Shown here one piece after another: positions 33,372-41,700 of a DNA stretch of 46,683 nt. The notes under the pieces were generated by a model. The model was not told the origin of the DNA. It searched no databases and worked only from the letters and a program-made list of their open reading frames with translations. Position 1 is the first letter of the stretch; each line of letters starts with the position of its first letter. The position numbers were made by a program, and so were the translations under genes. Source of the stretch: Succinatimonas hippei (GTDB taxonomy: Bacteria > Pseudomonadota > Gammaproteobacteria > Enterobacterales > Succinivibrionaceae). The DNA lies in assembly GCA_004557545.1 (NCBI GenBank), contig SFGV01000009.1, positions 1-46,683 on the forward strand, given 5' to 3'.

Positions 33372-34730
33372 ATGGAACTGCGTCATAACGGTATGGACAT
33401 GCTCCATGGGCCGCTCTGGAACAAAATTCTCGCCTTTACCATTCCCCTTGCCATTACCTCAATGCTCCAGCAGCTGTACAACACAACTGACATAATGGTG
33501 CTCGGATATTATGAGGGTGAGACGGCAATGGCGGCGCTGGGATCAAATATCCCGGTGATAGGTCTGATAGTCAATCTCTTTGTGGGCGTTTCACTGGGCG
33601 CTAATGTTGTCGCGGCGCGCTATATAGGCAAGCGCGATCTCAAGAACGCCAATCTGACAGTCTATACCTCGCTTAACTTCGCGCTTGTGTGCGGGATCGC
33701 GATTGCCCTGCCCGGAATAGCCTTCTCAGGTGATATAAGCGATTTGTTAGGCTGCCCGCCTGATGTGAGACCTCTTTCAGTTTCCTATCTGTGCTGGATC
33801 ATGGCGGGCATTCCATTTTTGTCTTTGTTCAATTTTGAGTCAGCTCTTATGCGATCTGACGGTGATACCTCAACTCCTCTCAAGGCGCTGGTGATCGCCG
33901 GAGTATTCAATCTTGTTCTGGATCTTTTATGTGCCAGATGGCTTGGGCTTGGAATAGCCGGTGTCGCGGCCTCAACCTCAGCCTCAAACGCTCTGGCGTC
34001 AGCTTATCTTTTTATTAAGCTAATAAAAAACAAAGGCGTTCTCCGCTTTGAGCCTTCAAAAAAGGGAACCTTTGAATGGCGAAAGGCGCGGGCGATAGTA
34101 CTGATAGGACTTCCTGCCGGGATCCAGGGCATGGTCTTCTCAGTCTCAAATCTGGTCATTCAGTCGGCAATAAACAGCCTGGGCGAGCAGACAATGGCGG
34201 CCTCAGCTGCGGCCTTTACCATTGAAATCAATGTATACAGCTTTGTAGCGGGCTTTGGCATGGCGGCCACTACCTTCGTAGGCCAGAACTTTGGCGCGGG
34301 AAATCTTGAGAGGTGTCGCAGGATAGTCAGGGTCTGTATGGGGCTTGATGCCGTGTTTACTCTGGTTTTAAGCGCCTCTGTAGCGCTATGCGGAGTATGG
34401 CTGTTGGGCTTTTTTACCTCTGATCAGGATGTGATAAGGCTTGGAATGCAAAGACTTATCTGGGTTCAGCTGTTTGATATCGTCTGTGTGCCATTTGAGG
34501 TGCTTTCAGGGGCAATGCGCGGTTACGGATGGTCTTTGCCTCCGGCTCTCGCGACACTCTTATGCATTGTTGGCGAGCGGCTTATCTGGATCTTTACGGT
34601 ATTCAGAGCTTACCCGTCATTTCGCAATCTCTTGATAACCTATCCAGTCTCATGGGCGGTGACCCTGCCGCCGATAATCGCGCTTTATTGTATTTTGATG
34701 CGAAAGCTTAAGAGATCTTCCGTCGGGTGA
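33372..34730 (+). CDS. MATE-family efflux transporter
   Basis: An inner-membrane exporter of 452 residues with about twelve hydrophobic segments. It exchanges cations or drugs for Na+ or H+ by family. The N-terminal lobe has ITSMLQQLYNTTDIMVLGYY and VGVSLGANVVAARYIGKRD, and the second lobe has GLPAGIQGMVFSVSNLVIQS and FVGQNFGAGNLERC, in line with DinF/NorM-type proteins seen widely in gut anaerobes. AAGGAG lies upstream of the ATG. It probably shares the obgE-folA transcript. The substrate is unknown. Confidence 0.92.
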   Translation: MELRHNGMDMLHGPLWNKILAFTIPLAITSMLQQLYNTTDIMVLGYYEGETAMAALGSNIPVIGLIVNLFVGVSLGANVVAARYIGKRDLKNANLTVYTSLNFALVCGIAIALPGIAFSGDISDLLGCPPDVRPLSVSYLCWIMAGIPFLSLFNFESALMRSDGDTSTPLKALVIAGVFNLVLDLLCARWLGLGIAGVAASTSASNALASAYLFIKLIKNKGVLRFEPSKKGTFEWRKARAIVLIGLPAGIQGMVFSVSNLVIQSAINSLGEQTMAASAAAFTIEINVYSFVAGFGMAATTFVGQNFGAGNLERCRRIVRVCMGLDAVFTLVLSASVALCGVWLLGFFTSDQDVIRLGMQRLIWVQLFDIVCVPFEVLSGAMRGYGWSLPPALATLLCIVGERLIWIFTVFRAYPSFRNLLITYPVSWAVTLPPIIALYCILMRKLKRSSVG

Positions 34731-34771
34731 ATTGTCAGAGGCTGTGCCTTTGCCTTCGCGTCTGTGGTTTT

Positions 34772-35617
34772 TTATGAGTGTTTTAAATGCCCCTCTGACT
34801 CAACTCTTACGCGCTCACCGGTTACACAGTCATAGCACGAAAGTGAACCTCCCCACACGCAGCCTGTGTCTAGCGCGATTATGTCATTTCTAGAGCAACG
34901 GGCGTTAAGCGCGGCCCAGTGTCCGAAGCAAAGCTTGAAGGGCTGCTTGTGGCGTTTAAGATCAGGAAGAAATTCAAACCATGGCCGTAGCCCTTCAGAA
35001 CGGACCGCCTCAGGGCTTGATGAGCTGTGACCGTAATCAAGGCTTAAATCCGAGTTTAAAAGCCTCATGCGGGTAAAAACGTTTATCGCGAAGCGCCAGC
35101 GCAGCATTCCGCTGGAGCCCTTGTCCCACGCTGAAGGATAGTCGCGGTACATATTGCGTAAAAGCAGAGGACGCTGCACATCGTCACGCAGGATTTTTGA
35201 AAGCTCCTTTGATAGCTTGCGCGCCAGAGATAGATCCCAAAGCGGATGTATTCCGGCATGGCAGATGGCAAAGCGCATTTCATCGTTAAAGTCGATAAAG
35301 GGGAGAGAGTAGTAATAATCTAAAAATTCAGGAAGCCTGTCTGATTTTAATAACGCGCCAAGATTGTCTTTTGCTCTGGCCTCACGTTCTCCTGCGGCTA
35401 CTGCCAGAAAATTCATGTCGTGGTTGCCAAGCACCGGGTGAATGCGGTCCTTGTGGTCGATGATAAATGACAGTGTTTTTAATGGCTCTGGGCCGCGACC
35501 TATAAGATCTCCAGTAAGCCAGAGCGTGTCACGCGACTCATCAAAATCAATCTTATCGAGAAGACGCATGAATTCACTATAACAACCGTGAAGATCGCCG
35601 ATGCAGTAGTCTGTCAT
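34772..35617 (-). CDS. apaH: bis(5'-nucleosyl)-tetraphosphatase, symmetrical (ApaH)
   Basis: A metallophosphatase that hydrolyses Ap4A to two ADP and also removes Np4 caps from RNA. Motifs are YCIGDLHGCYSEF, GDLIGRGPEPL, LGNHDMNF, the ICHAGIHPLWDL histidine block, and FGHWAAL; IALDTGCVWGGSL ends the core. The ATG at 35617 (MTDYCIGD) gives 281 residues (E. coli 280) with GGGGGA six bases upstream; ATGs farther up overlap that site. It is divergent from dnaG. In Enterobacteria it usually follows ksgA-apaG, which are absent here. Confidence 0.94.
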   Translation of the reverse strand: MTDYCIGDLHGCYSEFMRLLDKIDFDESRDTLWLTGDLIGRGPEPLKTLSFIIDHKDRIHPVLGNHDMNFLAVAAGEREARAKDNLGALLKSDRLPEFLDYYYSLPFIDFNDEMRFAICHAGIHPLWDLSLARKLSKELSKILRDDVQRPLLLRNMYRDYPSAWDKGSSGMLRWRFAINVFTRMRLLNSDLSLDYGHSSSSPEAVRSEGLRPWFEFLPDLKRHKQPFKLCFGHWAALNARCSRNDIIALDTGCVWGGSLSCYDCVTGERVRVESEGHLKHS

Positions 35618-35728
35618 ATTCATTCCCCCAAGGCGCAATTATGGCACGAGAGCGGGCTTCCTCCGGGTATTTTTCTTTAAAAACTAAAGCATGCTCTTTG
35701 CTAAAATCTGTTTATGGAGGGATCTTCC

Positions 35729-37570
35729 ATGCCACATATTTCAAGATCTTTTATATCAGAGCGACTGCTTCCGGCTGTGCCTATAGAGAGGCTTATAGGA
35801 AGCTTCATAAAGCTTAAGAAGGCAGGGGCCAATTATGTCTGCTGCTGTCCGTTTCATCATGAGAAGACACCCTCGTTTACCGTAAGCCCCTCAAAGAACA
35901 TGTTCTATTGTTTCGGCTGCAAGGAGCATGGGGACGCTCTGGCGTTCCTGATGAAATACCGCAACGTCGAATTCCCTGACGCAGTAAAGGAGCTGGCGGA
36001 ATTTGCCAATATCCCGATCGAGTATGACGAAGGGGCAAAAGACAGCTTTTCAGACCGTTTCAGCCCGATGTACGAGCTCCTGGATCGTTGCGCCTCAGCC
36101 TTTTCAAGGGCGCTGTTCGAGCCTGAAGGAGAGCAGGCGCTTTCGTACTTTACCAGAATTCGAGCTCTTTCAAGGGACACCATATTAAAGTGCCGTTTAG
36201 GCTACGCGCCCTCAGGATGGCACTTTCTTGAGGAAAAGGTATGCCGCAGCGAGGCTGAGGCCAGAATGCTTACCGAGCTTGGCATGCTGGTATCCCACTC
36301 AGACGGCAAGCGTTTCTCAATGTTCCGCGACCGCGTGATGATCCCGATTTTTGACCGCAGGGGACGGGTGATCAGCTTTGGCGGACGCACGCTGGGTGAC
36401 GGGCAGCCCAAGTATATGAACACCAAGGAAACGCCGGTCTACCGTAAGCGAAATGAACTCTTTGGACTATATGAGGCGCTCAAAGCCAGCAACAACCGCC
36501 CCTCAAGGCTGATAGTAGTCGAGGGCTATATGGATGTGATCTCCGTGCGTCAGGCCGGGATAGATGGTGTGGTAGCTTCCCTTGGCACCGCGACAACGGC
36601 TGATCAGTTCAAACAGATGTTCCGCTATACCAAAAACGTCATCTGCTGCTACGATGGCGACAGCGCCGGACGCGCCGCCGCCTGGCACGCGCTTGAGACG
36701 GTAACACCGGTTCTTGATGAAAGTGTCGAGGTGCGCTTCGCGTTTCTGCCCGATGAGCAGAAGGTCGATCCGGATTCCTTGGTACGGACGAAGGGACCGG
36801 GAGCTTTTTTAAAGTTCATCGATGAGGCGTTAAGCTACCCTGAATTCCTGCTCGCGCATTGCAAAAGCGGACACAATCTCAATGACCCCGGCGATCGCGC
36901 CAGGTTTCTGTCAGAGGTCTGCTCGCGTATACGATCCATTCCACTCAAGACTCTGGCTGAGGTCTGCATGCAGCAGCTTTCAAAAGATCAGAGGATCAGC
37001 GCCTCAAGGGTTGAGGATATGGTTGGTGCGGCGCCTGTGGCTGAAAACCATAACGCCCCCGGAGAGGTCTCAAGGCAGAAAAGTGATCCATTGCTCAGGA
37101 CTCCCATGCGCAGGTTTATCGCTTTTTGTCTTCAGTATCCCATGACGGTAGCAAGAGCCAGCGATCAGTTCAAGCTTCAGGAGTTTGTAAGATTGTGTTC
37201 GCTCCTTAAGATCCCGGGGTGTGAACAGGTAAAGGATCTCCTGACCAGTATCGCTGGAGTCAATGACGCTAAAGGCGCAGGAAAAGGCGGCGCGGCCGTG
37301 CTTTCGACAGCGGTTTTGCTTGCAAGACAGACAGATCCGGTATTGCGCGGCAGCTATGACAGGCTGGCTACTGCCGATCTCGGGATAAATGACGCTGATG
37401 AAAGCTCGCTTGAGCAGAGACTGCGGTATCTGGCAAAGCTCCTGCCTGAGGTTCTTGAAAAACCATTTAAAGACAGAGTCACCTTGCTTACCGCATCAGA
37501 GGAGTCATTAGGAAAGAGTGGTCTTAGTGAGGCGGCGGCTATCTCACGCGAACTTGAAAAGCGGAGCTGA
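35729..37570 (+). CDS. dnaG: DNA primase
   Basis: DnaG lays RNA primers for replication. From the ATG at 35729 (MPHISRSF) it has 613 residues with GGAGGG seven bases upstream. The zinc-binding domain has CPFHHEKTPSFTV and CFGC ligands; the RNA-polymerase core has GRTLGDGQPKYMNTKETPVY; the TOPRIM domain has VVEGYMDVIS and CYDGDSAGRAA; a C-terminal helicase-binding region (about 430-613) is divergent. Unlike the usual rpsU-dnaG-rpoD macromolecular-synthesis operon, no rpsU precedes and no rpoD follows it; a Maf-like gene follows instead. Confidence 0.96.
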   Translation: MPHISRSFISERLLPAVPIERLIGSFIKLKKAGANYVCCCPFHHEKTPSFTVSPSKNMFYCFGCKEHGDALAFLMKYRNVEFPDAVKELAEFANIPIEYDEGAKDSFSDRFSPMYELLDRCASAFSRALFEPEGEQALSYFTRIRALSRDTILKCRLGYAPSGWHFLEEKVCRSEAEARMLTELGMLVSHSDGKRFSMFRDRVMIPIFDRRGRVISFGGRTLGDGQPKYMNTKETPVYRKRNELFGLYEALKASNNRPSRLIVVEGYMDVISVRQAGIDGVVASLGTATTADQFKQMFRYTKNVICCYDGDSAGRAAAWHALETVTPVLDESVEVRFAFLPDEQKVDPDSLVRTKGPGAFLKFIDEALSYPEFLLAHCKSGHNLNDPGDRARFLSEVCSRIRSIPLKTLAEVCMQQLSKDQRISASRVEDMVGAAPVAENHNAPGEVSRQKSDPLLRTPMRRFIAFCLQYPMTVARASDQFKLQEFVRLCSLLKIPGCEQVKDLLTSIAGVNDAKGAGKGGAAVLSTAVLLARQTDPVLRGSYDRLATADLGINDADESSLEQRLRYLAKLLPEVLEKPFKDRVTLLTASEESLGKSGLSEAAAISRELEKRS

Positions 37571-37622
37571 TCTTAAAGAGATCAGATAGCGTAAAAGGCC
37601 GGTTTTTCAGGATGTTCTGACT

Positions 37623-39845
37623 ATGTATGAATTAAAAGGCAACGATGGAGCTGAGCGCCACCTTTCGGACGCGGAGCTTGCACAGTTGCAGCTACAGCTT
37701 GAGCTTGACCTCAAGGCGCGTTTTGAGTCTTCAATTGAGGCCTTTTCTAAGTATCTTCCGGACGTGGCGCGGGCCTTTAAGAATTACCAGCCCAAAAGGA
37801 GTCTGCAGTTTTTCTGCGCCGAGAACGGCGAGCCCAATCTCATGTTCCCTGATGAAGGCGGCAGGGTGTTCTATGACACCACAAAGCCCGCGGAACGCAC
37901 AGGGGATGAAATCCGCAGCCTTTTTGCAAATGAAAAACTGCTAGGCAGCGTATATAAGGTTCAAAAAGATCCTTATGGACAGATTTCTTTTCGTTATTTC
38001 AATGAGCTGATTAAAGAAGCTGAAAGCATTATCTCAAGCCAGCCAAAGCTTGTTTATACCCCGTCAGAACTCAAATGCGTACCAAATTTTGTCATCCTCG
38101 GCATAGGTCTTGGCTACCCGCTCTCTGAGGCGTTAAGCTGTCTTGAGATAGCTAACCTGATAGCTATAGAGCCTGATCCGGATATCTTTTACGCCTCGCT
38201 TTACGCCTGTGACTGGGCTGGAATTTTAAAGTTTCTGACAAGTCAGGGAGCGGGGTTCAAACTGATTGTGGGCAAGAGCGGGGACGCTCTTGAGGTTGAG
38301 CTTAAGGATTTCTATACGGCGCATGGGGAATTTCTTACAGCCTTCAATGTGACTTACGTGCACTACGCGTCTGACGAGATTAAAAAAGACGCTGAGTACA
38401 TAGTAAAAAAATTCAACGCCTTGCACTCATCAATGGGATTTTTTGATGATCACCTGTTTGGTGTGTCGCATGGCATACAGTCGATGCTCATGGGCAAGCG
38501 TTTTGTAAAGCGGGATGTTGAGCTTCCTTCACGTTTTCGCAAATGGCCGCTGTTTGTCGTTGGCAACGGACCTTCGCTTGACCAGGATATTCCGTTTTTG
38601 CGAAGAAATCAGGATAAAGCCGTGATCATCGCCTGCGGCACCGCGCTTGATACGCTTTACCACGCAGGAATTAAACCAGATTTTTATGCTGCGACCGAGC
38701 GTACTCCGGAGATTTCCGAAACACTGGACGCGATACCTGATCAGGATTTTAAGGATCAGCTGATCCTGATAGCCGGTGATGTCATTCATCCTTTGACATC
38801 ATCGCGTTTTAAACACACGGCGATTTTTGGAAAACCGGATGAGCCTTTCTTCTGGATGTGCGCCGGCCACCCTGAAATGTTTCCGAGGATCAGACCTGTC
38901 GACGTAATGAACCCGTTTGTCGGAAATCTGGGGGTTGCCAGTATTTTCGGGTTTGGCTTTACCGAGTCCTATCTGTTCGGACTTGACTGCGGCCGCAAGA
39001 TTGGCGACGCCATGCACTCAAAATTCAGCACAGTCTACGGCGCGGCCGGGGTCTCTGACCGGGGCGGAAATTATAATGTTTCACAGGATAACGCGCTTGA
39101 GGGAAATTTCGGGGGCAGGGTTCAGAGCGGGGCATTGTTCAGGCTGTCAGTTCAGTTTATGGAGCTTGTTATAAGGGAACACCGTTTTTTTACAAACGAT
39201 ATTTTCCGGGTGTTCAACTGCTCGGACGGTGCGAGGATCACGGGAACAGTTCCGGCGCATTCACAGGATCTCGATTTTGAGCATTACGGGGTTCTTAAAA
39301 AGAAGGAACTGACGGATTTTATAGAGAGCGAACTTACGTTTGTGCCTTCTTTTGCAAAAGATGATGTGCAAAAGCTTGCTAATCCAAAAATTTATTCTCA
39401 GATAGTAGAGCAGATACGGACCATTCTGAGGAAGAGACCCGCGGGGAGAATGGAGGCCGTAAGCAGACTTATGCTGGCCTCAGAGTACGCGCATTTGGTT
39501 TCAAGCAGCCTTCCAACCGCGGGCTATGGCTATTTTGTTACAGGCACCATGCAGACGATGTTTATGACCATGATGCTCTGTCTGTTTCATATAGAGGATG
39601 AAAGGACCGCTGTAGACGCAGTCTGGAACAGCCTTATGAAATATTACCGCTACTTCCTTGAGGATTCCGAAAAGCTCTTCGCGCTTATACCTGATTATGT
39701 GCTCGGTCAGCATTATAAATTTATGGATGGCAATGTCGGATGGGAGCATGGAGACTCTAAGCCGCCAAAGGCTCCCCCATATCCTCATCTGTTTAGAAAA
39801 GAGTTTAATGACCCTTTAAAGAAATTTATCAAGCGCTACATCTGA
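37623..39845 (+). CDS. Maf/DUF115-type protein (motility-associated factor glycosyltransferase family)
   Basis: A 740-residue cytosolic protein. The N-terminal third has a Rossmann-like segment (FVILGIGLGYPLSEAL, LIAIEPDPDIFYASL). The central DUF115/MptE-like domain has the signature FVVGNGPSLDQDI near residues 314-326, then GTALDTLYHAGIKPDFY and FGLDCG. The C-terminal third is helical. Proteins of this family glycosylate flagellin with nonulosonic acids, or act in related surface glycosylation. No flagellin, sugar-biosynthesis or chemotaxis gene is nearby. The ribosome binding site is modest (AGGA about ten bases upstream). The family is fairly firm; the substrate is open. Confidence 0.75.
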   Translation: MYELKGNDGAERHLSDAELAQLQLQLELDLKARFESSIEAFSKYLPDVARAFKNYQPKRSLQFFCAENGEPNLMFPDEGGRVFYDTTKPAERTGDEIRSLFANEKLLGSVYKVQKDPYGQISFRYFNELIKEAESIISSQPKLVYTPSELKCVPNFVILGIGLGYPLSEALSCLEIANLIAIEPDPDIFYASLYACDWAGILKFLTSQGAGFKLIVGKSGDALEVELKDFYTAHGEFLTAFNVTYVHYASDEIKKDAEYIVKKFNALHSSMGFFDDHLFGVSHGIQSMLMGKRFVKRDVELPSRFRKWPLFVVGNGPSLDQDIPFLRRNQDKAVIIACGTALDTLYHAGIKPDFYAATERTPEISETLDAIPDQDFKDQLILIAGDVIHPLTSSRFKHTAIFGKPDEPFFWMCAGHPEMFPRIRPVDVMNPFVGNLGVASIFGFGFTESYLFGLDCGRKIGDAMHSKFSTVYGAAGVSDRGGNYNVSQDNALEGNFGGRVQSGALFRLSVQFMELVIREHRFFTNDIFRVFNCSDGARITGTVPAHSQDLDFEHYGVLKKKELTDFIESELTFVPSFAKDDVQKLANPKIYSQIVEQIRTILRKRPAGRMEAVSRLMLASEYAHLVSSSLPTAGYGYFVTGTMQTMFMTMMLCLFHIEDERTAVDAVWNSLMKYYRYFLEDSEKLFALIPDYVLGQHYKFMDGNVGWEHGDSKPPKAPPYPHLFRKEFNDPLKKFIKRYI

Positions 39846-39860
39846 CATCGGCAGGAGGTT

Positions 39861-39884
39861 CTTCCGGCACCTTCGGGCTGGAAG
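39861..39884 (+). terminator. weak terminator-like hairpin after the Maf-like gene
   Basis: CTTCCGGC (39861-39868) pairs with GCTGGAAG (39877-39884), with one G-T pair, followed by AGTCTTT. It is placed 16 bases after the stop codon. The T-run is poor. Confidence 0.35.
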
Positions 39885-39934
39885 AGTCTTTGAAGCTCCA
39901 GAACTCGTATCACTGGAGGATGCCAAATAAAGAC

Positions 39935-39963
39935 TTGATCTTGTCAGCCGCTGAATATATGAT
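39935..39963 (+). promoter_or_regulatory. promoter of tRNA-Ile2
   Basis: TTGATC (39935-39940) and TATGAT (39958-39963) are 17 bases apart, ending 10 bases before the mature tRNA. This is a good sigma-70 promoter for the tRNA as a single transcript. Confidence 0.65.
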
Positions 39964-39973
39964 AGTCAGCCGT

Positions 39974-40050
39974 GGCCCTTTAGCTCAGTTGGTCAGAGCA
40001 GTCGACTCATAATCGATTGGTCCCCCGTTCAAGTCGGGGAAGGGCCACCA
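39974..40050 (+). tRNA. ileX: tRNA-Ile2 (anticodon CAU)
   Basis: A 77-base tRNA with encoded CCA. The acceptor GGCCCTT (39974-39980) pairs with AAGGGCC (40040-40046); the D-arm has TAGCTCAG; the anticodon loop is CTCATAA with CAU; the T-arm has GTTCAAGTC. The sequence follows the E. coli ileX pattern (GACTCATAATCG), so the anticodon C is expected to be lysidinylated by TilS to read AUA, rather than this being a methionine tRNA. It is flanked by its own promoter and terminator. Confidence 0.92.
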
Positions 40051-40057
40051 CCTCGCG

Positions 40058-40080
40058 GCGCCTTAGGGCGCTTTTCTTTT
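40058..40080 (+). terminator. tRNA-Ile2 terminator
   Basis: GCGCC (40058-40062) pairs with GGCGC (40067-40071) around TTAG, followed by TTTTCTTTT. It begins eight bases after the CCA end. Confidence 0.8.
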
Positions 40081-40156
40081 CATGAAACCGCATGAAATTC
40101 CTTAAGGCAAAACCTGTCTTACGGCTTGTAGCCGTATTTTAAAAAGCGTCATTAAA

Positions 40157-40750
40157 TCAGCTTGTTAGACCGGCTCTTCTCCTCTGCTTCGCCTTGAGAG
40201 TCACCGTTGAATAAGTCCTGCCGGACTCCTCGGTGATCCTGATCTCATTGCCTGAGCCGTCGATTTCCAAGTTCACCCCGGCAACGCCTTCTGCAGCTGT
40301 GCGGAGCCTCTCCACGCGGTGTTGCCTCAGGATCTGGCAGTCGGGCTCGTCATCGTACGGCGCCATGTCACGGAACATCGCAAAGATGATCCTCAGGATC
40401 TTGTGCGCCGTGGCCATGATGGCGCACAGGTGCCCGCGGCGCTCCTTCATGGCCTGGAAGTACTGCGCGAGCCTGCCGCCCTTCCCCTTCATCAGTGAGA
40501 TGGCGTTGGCGACTTCCACCAGCGTCGTGCGCAGGTACTTGTTTCCTTTCGTAATGCGCCCCGAGGTCCTGCGCCCCGCCGACTCGTTGTTGCCGGGGGC
40601 GACGCCGGCCCACGAGGCGAACCTGCGGACGCTGGCGAAAGGCTTCAGGTCGGGGCCGATCTCGCAGAGGATCTGCACGGCGGCAGTCTCCTCAACCTCA
40701 AGTCTGGGAAATCCGATTCGTCCCTGCCTTTCAGAAGAAGCCCGTTTCAT
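40157..40750 (-). pseudogene. truncated IS110-family transposase (C-terminal half)
   Basis: A 197-residue frame equal to the C-terminal Transposase_20 part of an IS110/IS1111-type transposase. It shows VQILCEIGPDLKPFASVRRF, ASWAGVAPGNNESAGRRTSG, ITKGNKYLRTTLVEVA and the ATAHKILRIIFAMFR helix; the serine-bearing SAG motif is kept. The N-terminal DEDD nuclease domain is absent: no matching frame is visible upstream to 41036, so the element is a remnant. It cannot transpose by itself. It lies about 100 bases downstream of tRNA-Ile2, a common insertion site. Confidence 0.8.
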
Positions 40751-40994
40751 TACATTGGGGTGACGAAGCCGCCATCAGTGTTTTTGCGCTGAATCGCAGA
40801 AAAATCGCCTTCCCCTGCCACGAGCGTGAAATGGTGGAAAAACTGTGACAATAGCCGGTAAGCCCTGTTAAAACCTGTGGGGAAAAAGTGATTTTTTTAT
40901 TTCAGAGTTGCAAATAACCTTTTGGGCTTAATAGTAATTTCTGAAAAATCATATTGTGGGAAACCCAGAGGGGAAGTTGTATTTCACGAACGCG

Positions 40995-41018
40995 AAAGGC
41001 AACCTTATGGCTGCCTTT
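40995..41018. terminator. terminator-like hairpin below the 84-residue ORF
   Basis: AAAGGCAACC (40995-41004) pairs with GGCTGCCTTT (41009-41018) around TTAT, with one G-T pair. The plus side is followed by one more T; the minus side ends the transcript of the downstream-lying small gene. The remaining bases from 40751 to 40994 hold no gene that I can support. Confidence 0.5.
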
Positions 41019-41036
41019 TATCAAGCGAGTTATTGA

Positions 41037-41291
41037 TTAGTCGCGAAAGGTGAAAGAAGATGTTTCCTCTTTTTTTGTGGCGAAACGGTTTTCCATTTCA
41101 ATTATTCTCTCTTTTAGAAAAGCGGTGATCTGATCCACGTCATCTTTGGTGTAGTCATAGTTGACTTTTGATGAAAGGTTACCAATCAGCCGGATCTGGT
41201 TCGCCGCGTTTTCCACACGTTTTTTAGCGATGCGTTTAAATTTCTCGTGTTTGGTTTCTTTGGGTTTGTTTTGATTTTGGACGTCGTCCAT
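41037..41291 (-). CDS. conserved hypothetical protein, 84 residues
   Basis: A small, charged cytosolic protein with no named function. It starts at ATG 41291 with AGAGGA six bases upstream and reads KHEKFKRIAKKRVENAANQI, then RLIGNLSSKVNYDYTKDDVD and a helical C-terminus with FLKERIIEMENRF. I recall similar short proteins with the RLIGNxSxxxNYxYTxxDV pattern from Firmicutes and Bacteroidetes genomes and their mobile elements, so it may have come with the neighbouring IS110 remnant. The codon and AT content upstream differ from the core genes nearby. No domain function is claimed. Confidence 0.65.
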   Translation of the reverse strand: MDDVQNQNKPKETKHEKFKRIAKKRVENAANQIRLIGNLSSKVNYDYTKDDVDQITAFLKERIIEMENRFATKKEETSSFTFRD

Positions 41292-41564
41292 TTTATTTCC
41301 TCTTATATTTATTTCTAATAAATATAATAATGCTTTTTATATTCCTAATTATAAGATCGCTCTTGTGAAATGCAATCACTAGTTTTAGTTATTAAAAATA
41401 AATTTTAGATTTTTATTTATGAAGAGTAGCATCTTGGTTTCTTATTAAATTCACAGGATTTTTTGCTGATGCAATTCATTTTCATAATTATGATATTGAT
41501 ATCACCATGGAAAGACTATACTTAGGACATTGAAAACAATCTTTCCTTATCAGGAGGTTTCGCT
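41292..41564. other. AT-rich intergenic stretch with a possible promoter
   Basis: This region is markedly AT-rich compared with its surroundings. On the plus strand TTGATA (41496-41501) and TATACT (41517-41522) are 15 bases apart, a shorter spacer than ideal, and could start a short transcript through the tiny ORF at 41565. I see no other gene here. Confidence 0.3.
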
Positions 41565-41588
41565 ATGGATGGTGATGAAGAGGAATAA
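41565..41588 (+). CDS. possible seven-codon ORF (MDGDEEE)
   Basis: ATG at 41565 is preceded by a perfect AGGAGG (41552-41557) seven bases upstream, the strongest ribosome binding site in the window. The frame stops after seven codons, giving an acidic heptapeptide. Downstream are a perfect CCGTCAG/CTGACGG hairpin (41620-41636) and a terminator (41663-41690), so the whole could be a short RNA with a peptide or a leader-type transcript. No gene follows on this strand before 42381. It may be a relic of a truncated gene. Confidence 0.3.
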   Translation: MDGDEEE

Positions 41589-41619
41589 ACTCTGAGAGCA
41601 TTCGCGCTATCAGGGCTGA

Positions 41620-41636
41620 CCGTCAGGATCTGACGG
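41620..41636 (+). other. perfect hairpin within the short putative transcript
   Basis: CCGTCAG (41620-41626) pairs with CTGACGG (41630-41636) around GAT. It lies between the tiny ORF and the terminator at 41663 and has no T-run of its own. Confidence 0.4.
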
Positions 41637-41662
41637 ATTGAAATATCTGGTTTAAAGGCATG

Positions 41663-41690
41663 AAAAAGGGTTCGCGACGGAACCCTTTTT
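41663..41690. terminator. bidirectional terminator below the lipoprotein gene
   Basis: AAAAAGGGTTC (41663-41673) pairs with GAACCCTTTTT (41680-41690) around a six-base loop, with T-runs in both directions. It serves the minus-strand lipoprotein gene and any short plus-strand transcript. Confidence 0.85.
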
Positions 41691-41700
41691 AAGCTTAAGG

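Noticed and set aside
40233..40763. 176-residue plus-strand frame over the transposase remnant
   Set aside because: Opposite-strand shadow of a recognisable IS110 C-terminal domain.
30766..41635. Shared 11-mer TGACCGTCAGG in the rplU upstream region and near 41617
   Set aside because: Many 11-mer pairs are expected by chance in a window of this size; flanks diverge.
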